Assembly: GCA_020846745.1 (NCBI GenBank)
Contig: JADLDI010000001.1
Span: forward strand, 1-64,000
Reading direction: 5' to 3'
Length of the DNA stretch: 64,000 nt
Source: Bryobacterales bacterium
GTDB lineage: Bacteria; Acidobacteriota; Terriglobia; Bryobacterales; Bryobacteraceae
A model generated the notes under the pieces. The model worked only from the letters and a program-made list of their open reading frames with translations, searched no databases and was not told the origin of the DNA. The translations under genes were made by a program, and so were the position numbers. Within the stretch, counting starts at the first letter, position 1; the number at the start of each line of letters is the position of its first letter. This document shows, piece after piece, positions 1-6,307 of the stretch.

Positions 1-127
1 CGACGACGCGGCCAACCTCGATATCTCCGTCAACTTCCTCATCAGCCAGTACGCCAAAATCGGCTACCAGACCGCCCTCGAAGCATCCGTGCGGAACGAA
101 CCCAATTACGATTGCGTTAAACGTTAA
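1..127 (+). CDS. C-terminal fragment of an unidentified protein
   Basis: An open frame enters from the left edge (first full codon at position 2) and ends at a TAA at 125-127, giving 41 residues. The fragment is polar with one short amphipathic stretch and ends Cys-Val-Lys-Arg. I recognise no family in it. It is the only plus-strand gene before the minus-strand transporter operon, and the two converge across about 138 bases that hold no obvious gene. The beginning of the gene lies outside the window. Confidence 0.5.
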   Translation, partial: DDAANLDISVNFLISQYAKIGYQTALEASVRNEPNYDCVKR

Positions 128-265
128 TCAATCGCGCTTCGGGCGGTTCGGTGCGCCGGCCGGGTCGCTGACGCTCCCGCTCCGTTTCGGACGGCAGCGG
201 TTGGACGCGATGGTGTTGGGCGCGCGTACTTTCGACGAAAGAGTCACAGGCCAACCGATGGTGGG

Positions 266-1279
266 TTAGAGCCAGAGACTGCGGCGGCGGCTGCCTAGCA
301 GCCACAAGAAGAAGGGGCCGCCTACCATGGCGGTGATTACACCGACAGGGATTTCAGTGGGGGCGAGGACTGTCCGTGCAGCGGTGTCGCAGGTGGCGAG
401 GAAGGCTGCGCCGTAGAGGAAGGCGCAGGGGACGAGGAGGCGGTGGTCTGCGCCGTAACGGAGGCGGAGGGCGTGGGGGACAATCCAGCCGATGAAGCCG
501 ATGGGTCCGGTGAAGGCGGTGACTAAGGCGGTGAGTACGGAGCCTACGAAGAAGCCGATTCTGAGGTAGGTGGCAGCGGGGACGCCGCGTGCTTCGGCCC
601 ATTCGTCGCCGACGGAGAGGACGTTCCAGGTGCGGGCTTTTAAAAAGATATAGCTGACGGCTGCTATGACAACAACGGCTAGCGCCGCGATGGTGCGGTA
701 TTGCTCCGCTTCGATGCCGCCCATCAGCCAGCGCACGATGGCGAAGGACTGGCCGAAGTCGGCCAGGTTGTGGAGGAAGAGGATGACGGCGATAGACAGG
801 CTGTTCATGGTAACTCCGGCCAGCAGCAGGGTGAAGCTGGACATGCGGCGGCCGCGGGAGGCCAGGGCCATGACCAGGACCAGGACAGCCGAGGCTCCCG
901 CGAGAGCGGCGGCGCCGACGGCGGGCATGCCGACCACTTCGTGCCAGCGGAGGCAGATCGCGAGAACGGCGCCGAGCGACGATCCGGCTGAGACGCCTAA
1001 GGTGTAGGGGTCGGCCAGCGAGTCGCGCACTAGTGCCTGGAACAGCAGGCCGGCGACGGCCAGCGCACCGCCGGCGATGGCGGCTACCAGCACACGGGGG
1101 AGGCGTGCGGTAAAGAGGATTTCCGCGTGCGGCGAGACGCCCTGGAGGGCGGCGCGGAAGTCGATGGATGCCGAGCCGACCAGGGGCATGACGAGCAAGA
1201 CGGCGACAAGCACCAGCAGCGCCACCAACACCGGGCGCACCATGCGCGCACCCGTCACTGTCGCCGCCGCCTTAGGCAT
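266..1279 (-). CDS. ABC transporter permease, FecCD/BtuC family
   Basis: Inner-membrane permease for cobalamin or ferric-chelate import, 337 residues, the usual length for the family. It is almost entirely hydrophobic, with about ten membrane segments. Family hallmarks are visible: ADPYTLGVSAGSS at about residues 89-101, GPIGFIGWIVPH at about 258-269, and the C-terminal EIPVGVITAMVGGPFF stretch. The ATG at 1279 overlaps the end of the ATPase gene by 8 bases, which suggests translational coupling. An in-frame ATG at 1243 is an alternative start just before the first membrane helix. It is the last gene of the binding protein-ATPase-permease set. Only one permease gene is present, so a homodimer is expected. 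Substrate inferred from the binding protein. Confidence 0.9.
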   Translation of the reverse strand: MPKAAATVTGARMVRPVLVALLVLVAVLLVMPLVGSASIDFRAALQGVSPHAEILFTARLPRVLVAAIAGGALAVAGLLFQALVRDSLADPYTLGVSAGSSLGAVLAICLRWHEVVGMPAVGAAALAGASAVLVLVMALASRGRRMSSFTLLLAGVTMNSLSIAVILFLHNLADFGQSFAIVRWLMGGIEAEQYRTIAALAVVVIAAVSYIFLKARTWNVLSVGDEWAEARGVPAATYLRIGFFVGSVLTALVTAFTGPIGFIGWIVPHALRLRYGADHRLLVPCAFLYGAAFLATCDTAARTVLAPTEIPVGVITAMVGGPFFLWLLGSRRRSLWL

Positions 1280-2015
1280 GGAACATCCAGGGTACTTCTT
1301 GCGGCTCGACTTCGAAGACGCAGCGCATGACATCCGGCGAGAGCGCGGTTTTGGGGTCGCCATCGGCAATGGCGCGGCCGCGGTAGAGCACCAGCATACG
1401 GTGAGCGGTGGCGGCGGCGATGTTCAGATCGTGCGTCACAGCGATGACCGTGCGGCCCTGCTCGGCCAATTGGCGCAACAGGCGGTAGACGGCGAGCTGA
1501 TGTTTGAGGTCGAGAAAGGTGGCGGGTTCGTCGAGCAGGAGGATCTGGCCGGCTTGCGCGAGCGCGGAGGCGAGTATGACGCGCTGGCGCTCGCCGCCGG
1601 AGAGGGAGCGGTAATCGCGTTCGCGGAAGTCGAGCGTGTCGGTGAGGCGCATGGCTTGCTCGACGGCGGCGGCATCTTCGGGCGAATCGTAGAGGCCTTC
1701 GCAGTGCGGCGTGCGCCCCATGAACACGACTTGTTCGGCGGTGAAGGGGAATGCGAGATCGATTTTTTGGGGAAGGAAGGAAACGGTGCGCGTGAGTTTG
1801 TCGCGGGGCCAATCGCGCAGTTCGCGGCCTTCGAGCCGGCAGGCTCCGGTATAGTGGGGCTGCAGGCCGGCGAGGATGGACAGCAGTGTGGACTTGCCGG
1901 CGCCGTTCGGTCCGATGATGGCGGTGAACTGGCCCGGCAGTAAGTCGAGCTGTTCGAGGTGCAGCACTTCGGCCCGATCGTAGGTATGCGCCAGGTTCTG
2001 GCAGCGGTAGCTCAC
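1272..2015 (-). CDS. ABC transporter ATP-binding protein, FecE/BtuD family
   Basis: Cytoplasmic ATPase of a cobalamin/iron-complex importer, 247 residues. Walker A GPNGAGKST at about 35-43, Q-loop in LPQK at about 81-84, signature LSGGERQR at 138-145, Walker B ILLLDEP at 158-164 and the switch histidine in VTHDL at about 193-197 are all intact, so it should be active. The start is a GTG directly after the TAG of the binding-protein gene (no intergenic base), and its 3' end overlaps the permease. The three genes therefore form one tightly coupled unit. The order binding protein, ATPase, permease differs from E. coli fecBCDE but is common elsewhere. Confidence 0.93.
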   Translation of the reverse strand: MSYRCQNLAHTYDRAEVLHLEQLDLLPGQFTAIIGPNGAGKSTLLSILAGLQPHYTGACRLEGRELRDWPRDKLTRTVSFLPQKIDLAFPFTAEQVVFMGRTPHCEGLYDSPEDAAAVEQAMRLTDTLDFRERDYRSLSGGERQRVILASALAQAGQILLLDEPATFLDLKHQLAVYRLLRQLAEQGRTVIAVTHDLNIAAATAHRMLVLYRGRAIADGDPKTALSPDVMRCVFEVEPQEVPWMFHA

Positions 2016-2849
2016 CTAGCGCATGACCTCCGGGTGGAGCATGCGGGCGAATGCGCGCGCGGCATCGACCATACGGGGACCGGGCACGACATAGGCATCG
2101 CTGGCGACGGCAAAGACACGATTCTCGCGCACGGCCTTAAGCGCGCGATGGCGGGACCATAACTGAATCACGGCCTTGCGTTGCGCCTCAGTGACGCCTT
2201 CAGTTTGCGCCATGTCGCCCATGTCGACGATGACGTCGGGATTGCGCGACAGCAGTTCTTCCATGGTGATCTTGGGATAGGAAGCGACGGTGTCCTGAAA
2301 GGCGTTGCGGCCGCCGGCGATCTGAAAGAGGTCAGCCAGATACGAAGCACGGCCGACCGCGATCAACCCTTCAACGGCGCCTGGATTGCGGCCGATGATG
2401 AAGACCATCGATTGGACCTTGGCGGTGCGTGTTTTGTCGCGGATGTCCTGCAACTCGCCGCGCAGGCGGGCGTTGAGGGCAGTGCCTTTTTCTTTGACGC
2501 CGGCGGTGAGGGCCATTTGCTCAATTGCGCCATAGGTCTGTTCGACGGTGTCGTACTCGAGTTCGAGGACCTTGAGCCCGAGGCGCTGCAGCTTGGTTTG
2601 CAGTTGAATGGGATTCTTCTGGATGACGACCAAGTCAGGGCGGAGGGCGGTGATGCGTTCGAGGTCGGGCTGGATGTAGGTGCCGATCTTGGGTAACTTG
2701 CGCGCCTCGGCGGGATAGCGGCAGTAGTTAGTAACTCCTACCACTTTGCCGCCCAGCCCGAGCGCGAAGAGGATCTCGGTGATGCTGGGCGTGGTGGAGA
2801 CGATGCGTTGGGGGGCGGCGGCCAGGAGCAGGGCCAGAGCGAACAGCAT
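2016..2849 (-). CDS. Periplasmic substrate-binding protein, BtuF-like (cobalamin/iron complex)
   Basis: Extracytoplasmic binding protein of the cluster A-II (PF01497, helical-backbone) type, 277 residues. A short hydrophobic signal peptide occupies residues 1-12, followed by the family start RIVSTTPSITEILFALGLG. The motif GVTNYCRYP at about 38-46 resembles the BtuF-like branch, so cobalamin is a reasonable guess; a ferric siderophore cannot be excluded. It sits 5 bases downstream of the methyltransferase gene and abuts the ATPase gene. I looked for a cobalamin riboswitch just upstream and saw none; the promoter is probably further up, before the HAD gene. Confidence 0.88.
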   Translation of the reverse strand: MLFALALLLAAAPQRIVSTTPSITEILFALGLGGKVVGVTNYCRYPAEARKLPKIGTYIQPDLERITALRPDLVVIQKNPIQLQTKLQRLGLKVLELEYDTVEQTYGAIEQMALTAGVKEKGTALNARLRGELQDIRDKTRTAKVQSMVFIIGRNPGAVEGLIAVGRASYLADLFQIAGGRNAFQDTVASYPKITMEELLSRNPDVIVDMGDMAQTEGVTEAQRKAVIQLWSRHRALKAVRENRVFAVASDAYVVPGPRMVDAARAFARMLHPEVMR

Positions 2850-2854
2850 TGTGG

Positions 2855-4288
2855 TTAGTCGCGATCTACGAGGCGGAGCATGGAGATATGAACGCTCAGC
2901 CAGCGTTCGTCAGGGGGAGTTTGAAAGCGAGGCTGCGCGGATAACTCGATGGTGTAACTGGGGGCTTGGGGCAGGCCGGCTTCGAGGACAAAGAGCCCCG
3001 GCCGGTTTAAGGTGGTGGTTTCGAGGGGCGTGTTGTTGACGGTGACGTTAACGCGGACGGGTTCGCCTTTCGTGAAGCAGCTTTCGTGGGCAAAGCCGCG
3101 GATGCGCAGGCGCTGCGGCGTGGCGCGGGTAGGTTCGAGCTTGGCGACAGCCTTGTCTTGAATCCAGCGGTACTTGTTGCCGAAGACGCCCTCTAACTGG
3201 TCCCACCCTGCGAGCAGACGCTTCTCATGCCCAGGCATGGAGAAATCGATGACATCGGGCTGGTCGCCGGGGTAGAGTTCTTTGCGTTCGGCGGAGCGGA
3301 TGACGGTATAGACGCCGCCTTCGTTGGCGGCTTCATACCCGCAGGCGGCACAGCGAAGCGTTTCGTGGGCATCGCGGATGAGAGGGCTTTGGCAATCGGG
3401 GCAGCGGAGAAACTGCTCGAACCGCGACATGTCGACCTTGGGCAGTTCGGCGGCTTGGCCGGGCTTGCGGCACAGCGCCGCGAGCGTACCGCCGAGCAAG
3501 CGGGCGGGCACCCAATCGCTCGCGTATTTGTCGAGTTTGCGGCCCATGCCGGCCACGGCGCGCTCGCCCCAACCGCGCCGCGGGATGAAGATGTGATAGC
3601 GGGGATCTTCGAAATGGCGGTAGATGAGATGCTGCCATTCCTTCAGTCCCATGGTGTGGTTCTGGCGGATGCCGAAGCTTTCTTCCTGACGGGCGCCGAT
3701 CACGTCTCTGACTAGAAAGCCGAGAAGGCCGCGGTCGTAGAGCCAGCGCTCCCAGGGCTTCATGGTGTCGTAGTAGCCGACGCGATAGAGCCCTAGCGTC
3801 GCTATGCGCTTGATCGGCTCTTCGGCGAACAGGAAGATGCCGCCGGGGGCGAGCACGCGCTTGATTTCGGTGAAGACGGCATCGAGGTCGAGGAACTGGC
3901 TGAGCGTCTGGTAGGTCATGACGAAGCGCAGCGAGTTGTCGCGGAAGGGGAGGTTCAAGGCGTCGGCCGCAATGCGCACGGGGGCCTTGGGCATGTTCCA
4001 CTGCTCCATGAGGGCGATGCCGTGCCTAAGCGCGTCGGCCGAGATATCGAGCGCGAATCCTTCGGCTCCGAAGTTGTTGGCCAGCATGTAGGAGGTGTGG
4101 CCCGCGTTGGCGCCGATTTCGAGGAAGGGCGTCATGGTCCCTAAGATGTCGAGGTGCTCGGCGATGATGGCGCCGCGGCGCGCGTTTTCTTCGCCGTAGA
4201 CGCGAAGGGCGCGCTCGGGTTCGCCCATCGAGGCGAAATTGTGAAACTCCACCTGGGCACGTTTAACTGAGAGGGACTGGGCTTCCAT
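2855..4288 (-). CDS. SAM-dependent methyltransferase with C-terminal zinc ribbon
   Basis: 477-residue protein with a class I methyltransferase domain: motif I FLEIGANAGHTSY at about 55-67, acidic ALDIS at about 79-83, post-I region with a type-11-like VLAPGGIFLF at about 145-154. A Trm112-like zinc ribbon follows at about 296-330 with cysteines C296, C299, C313 and C316. The last 110 residues form a beta-rich domain I do not recognise. The substrate is unknown; such architectures occur among methyltransferases acting on polyprenyl, sugar or small-molecule substrates. It is embedded between a lipoprotein/HAD pair and a BtuF-type importer with 5-10 base gaps, so it is probably cotranscribed with both. 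Confidence 0.75.
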   Translation of the reverse strand: MEAQSLSVKRAQVEFHNFASMGEPERALRVYGEENARRGAIIAEHLDILGTMTPFLEIGANAGHTSYMLANNFGAEGFALDISADALRHGIALMEQWNMPKAPVRIAADALNLPFRDNSLRFVMTYQTLSQFLDLDAVFTEIKRVLAPGGIFLFAEEPIKRIATLGLYRVGYYDTMKPWERWLYDRGLLGFLVRDVIGARQEESFGIRQNHTMGLKEWQHLIYRHFEDPRYHIFIPRRGWGERAVAGMGRKLDKYASDWVPARLLGGTLAALCRKPGQAAELPKVDMSRFEQFLRCPDCQSPLIRDAHETLRCAACGYEAANEGGVYTVIRSAERKELYPGDQPDVIDFSMPGHEKRLLAGWDQLEGVFGNKYRWIQDKAVAKLEPTRATPQRLRIRGFAHESCFTKGEPVRVNVTVNNTPLETTTLNRPGLFVLEAGLPQAPSYTIELSAQPRFQTPPDERWLSVHISMLRLVDRD

Positions 4289-4299
4289 TCAAAGAGGTG

Positions 4300-4659
4300 C
4301 TACTTCGTCCATTCTCCCTCAGAGAGCACGCGCTCGGGCGGCTGCTGAGGATTCGATCGCGGGTCGTGGGCGAAAACCTTCAAATTGGCGGTTGCGCCGG
4401 CGCTAATCGGTTCGGCCTCGCTGTGGGGCGTGACGAACTTGCCGTAGCCTTGCAGTTTTTCCGAGCCGGCGGGGATGGGCACGTCGGTCATGGTGCCGAC
4501 CTTTTCGACGCGCGAGCCGCGTATGAGGATCACCGCGTAGTCGACGGGCGGTTTGCCGGGATTGAGCAGGGTAGCGCCGACGATCGCCTTGGCGGGCCGG
4601 CCTTCGCCGGCGCACGCGGCGAGCAGCGCGGCGGCCATTGTCACAAACAGTGGTTTCAT
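4300..4659 (-). CDS. Small lipoprotein resembling an amidohydrolase N-terminal domain
   Basis: 119 residues with a lipoprotein signal: the lipobox LLAAC puts the acylated cysteine at residue 15. The mature part (about 21-80: IVGATLLNPG, VILIRGSRVEKVG, GKFVTPH) resembles the small beta-sandwich that precedes the TIM barrel in amidohydrolases, but no barrel or metal-ligand HxH follows. It is therefore either a stand-alone domain or a truncated enzyme. The start ATG at 4659 overlaps the TGA of the HAD gene (ATGA), which selects this start over longer upstream ones. It lies 11 bases before the methyltransferase start. Confidence 0.65.
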   Translation of the reverse strand: MKPLFVTMAAALLAACAGEGRPAKAIVGATLLNPGKPPVDYAVILIRGSRVEKVGTMTDVPIPAGSEKLQGYGKFVTPHSEAEPISAGATANLKVFAHDPRSNPQQPPERVLSEGEWTK

Positions 4660-5339
4660 GCTTCGATCAGTTGGGCGGGGCTGAAGCCGCGCAGGTCCTC
4701 TACAAGATAGTCGGGCGAGCAGGCTCGCAGGTCGTTGAAGGACGACAGGCCGGTGGCCACGGACACGACACCGATTTGGTTGGCGCGGGCGGCGCGGATA
4801 TCGTTTTCGTGATCGCCGACGAGCCAGACACGCGTGCGGCGGCCGATCCAACCGTTGCCGGCGGCGTGGCGGAGGGCGATCTTCACGAGGCCGGCGCGGT
4901 CGTCGGCCATTTCGGCGAATGCTCCGAACCCGAAGTAGTGGCGCAACCCGGCGCGCTCCATCTTTTTCCAGGCGATGCGGGTCAGGTTGCCGGTGACGAG
5001 TCCGGTGGGAATGCCGCGACGTCGCAGGCGGTAGAGAAACATTCGGGCGCCAGGACAGACGCGGCGCCGCAAACTGTCGGGGCAGTTGCGTACGTAGATG
5101 CGCTGGGCATGGTCGACTAGAGCGGGCATCGACTCGCGGATCAGCTTGCGCGATGCGCCTGCCTGAAGGAGCATGAGTTCCATGATCTTGCGGTCGAGCA
5201 TGCCCTGGACCGGGATGTTCTCGGTAGTGGTTGCGAGGCCTGTGACGCGGCGGACGGCATCGACCAACGCTTGCCTGTGGTGCGGACCGGAGCGCCGGAT
5301 GAGCGTTCCATCGATATCGAACAGCACCACGGCGGGCAT
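4656..5339 (-). CDS. HAD-superfamily phosphatase
   Basis: Cytoplasmic haloacid-dehalogenase-type hydrolase, 227 residues from the chosen start. Motif I is VVLFDIDGTLI with nucleophile D8 and acid D10; motif II is GLVTGN; the motif III/IV region is VWLVGDHENDIRAARA with the Mg-binding aspartates. The helical cap lies between motifs I and II, as in phosphoglycolate-phosphatase/beta-phosphoglucomutase-like members (subfamily IA). The substrate cannot be told. Upstream in-frame starts exist at 5375 and 5399; I prefer 5339 because motif I normally lies within 10 residues of the N-terminus. It heads the minus-strand operon and overlaps the lipoprotein gene by ATGA. Confidence 0.82.
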   Translation of the reverse strand: MPAVVLFDIDGTLIRRSGPHHRQALVDAVRRVTGLATTTENIPVQGMLDRKIMELMLLQAGASRKLIRESMPALVDHAQRIYVRNCPDSLRRRVCPGARMFLYRLRRRGIPTGLVTGNLTRIAWKKMERAGLRHYFGFGAFAEMADDRAGLVKIALRHAAGNGWIGRRTRVWLVGDHENDIRAARANQIGVVSVATGLSSFNDLRACSPDYLVEDLRGFSPAQLIEA

Positions 5340-5451
5340 TTCACCGTTTACTGTCGCGCCGGGCAACCGTCCCATCTCTTTCACTACGATAACAAGCATG
5401 GATCTCGAGATCGGCTCACGCTGGTTGCGGTTGCGGCAGGGCGACAGTAGT

Positions 5452-5480
5452 TTGACCAGAGAACCTGCGACTTCTATGCC
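5452..5480 (+). promoter_or_regulatory. Possible sigma70-type promoter
   Basis: TTGACC (5452-5457), a 17-base spacer, then TATGCC (5475-5480). Spacing is ideal and it points at the gene starting at 5495/5528. The -10 box is a weak match, so this is a suggestion only. Confidence 0.3.
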
Positions 5481-5494
5481 GCGGCTTTGGCGGA

Positions 5495-6028
5495 ATGGAA
5501 AGCGGAGCGGGTAAAATAGAATTCTTCATGCAAGTGTTGCAGGCAGGCGGCCACAAGATGCTCTATCTGGAGCTAGAGCAGGACGTGGTGTCGGAAATCT
5601 GCCGGCAGCTCAGTTTGGATTGCCAGATGAAGGATTCCAAGCGAGTGCTGCAACTGGATATCGCGAGTTCGCGGCAGGCTCCGCTGCTGCTGTTCGATGC
5701 ACGGGACCCCGGGAACCTGGGGTGGTTTGCGCGGTGCCAGTTCTACATCGACGGGCAGACGGCGCAGGTGTTGCAGACGCCGATTACGGTGGCGAATATG
5801 CGCGACCCGAGCGGTTATGTACTGCCGGGTTCGGTGCGGCTGCAGATCAACAAGGAGTTGCCGGCGAGTTTCCGGTTGCCGGGGCGGCAGCCGGTGAGCG
5901 AGCAGGTGGTGTATGGGGTGCTGTTCAATTTTCTGAATGCGCTGTTGAATAGCGGCGTGGCGGTTTGCGGCGGGAGTTTGGTGCGGCCGCTGGCAGGGCG
6001 TGGGGAATCGAACAGCCCGCGCGGGTAG
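5495..6028 (+). CDS. Hypothetical protein
   Basis: 177 residues, soluble-looking, without signal peptide or membrane segment. It begins with an acidic, amphipathic stretch (LELEQDVVSEICRQL) and has a beta-rich middle. I do not recognise a family. The start at 5495 is the longest; ATG codons at 5528 and 5561 are equally possible because no clear ribosome-binding site precedes any of them. It is a single plus-strand gene between the divergent HAD operon and a hairpin-rich gap. Codon use is G-ending like its neighbours, which supports it being a real gene. Confidence 0.6.
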   Translation: MESGAGKIEFFMQVLQAGGHKMLYLELEQDVVSEICRQLSLDCQMKDSKRVLQLDIASSRQAPLLLFDARDPGNLGWFARCQFYIDGQTAQVLQTPITVANMRDPSGYVLPGSVRLQINKELPASFRLPGRQPVSEQVVYGVLFNFLNALLNSGVAVCGGSLVRPLAGRGESNSPRG

Positions 6029-6113
6029 CTCAGGGTTTTCCCATTACAGCTCAGGTTTTCTACGCCGTTTTTTAGTACTTCCTTCTCTAGCTGCGCCCAC
6101 GCGGCAAATGTCA

Positions 6114-6195
6114 TAGTCGGGTGAGCCGGGCTACCCGTCGGAGGAGAGCCCGACTAACTTACGACTGGGCGTCTTTTGCCCTTCGGCGCCCAGTC
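6114..6195. other. Two consecutive perfect inverted repeats
   Basis: First hairpin: TAGTCGGG (6114-6121) pairs with CCCGACTA (6149-6156) and encloses a smaller CGGG-cta-CCCG stem (6127-6137). Second hairpin: GACTGGGCG (6163-6171) pairs perfectly with CGCCCAGTC (6187-6195). They lie after the stop of the 5495 gene and before the next promoter-like box. They may be a terminator region or a structured RNA; no T-tract follows either stem. Confidence 0.5.
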
Positions 6196-6252
6196 TCTTG
6201 TTAATTCCTGTCCTGTTAATTCTTATCCCGCCGGCCACTCGCTCGGCTACCA

Positions 6253-6258
6253 TATAAT
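6253..6258 (+). promoter_or_regulatory. Possible -10 box (TATAAT)
   Basis: A perfect TATAAT, 50 bases before the ATG at 6308. No good -35 match lies 16-18 bases upstream. If real, transcription would start near 6265, which argues against the much longer in-frame TTG start at 6176. Confidence 0.3.
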
Positions 6259-6307
6259 CTTGTCCCGCATCGTATCTTCTACCAGTGCCGCGCCTGTTCG
6301 ATGGCCC

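Noticed and set aside
1077..1943. Long plus-strand open frame opposite the ABC ATPase gene
   Set aside because: It is the antisense shadow of an intact ATPase gene with all motifs; the translated product has no family features.
2016..2849. Cobalamin riboswitch searched for upstream of the BtuF-like gene
   Set aside because: Only five bases separate it from the methyltransferase gene, and no B12-box-like sequence was seen there or before the HAD gene.
6176..6307. TTG start at 6176 for the membrane protein
   Set aside because: A TATAAT lies inside this stretch, the added residues are not hydrophobic in the family pattern, and no ribosome-binding site precedes the TTG.
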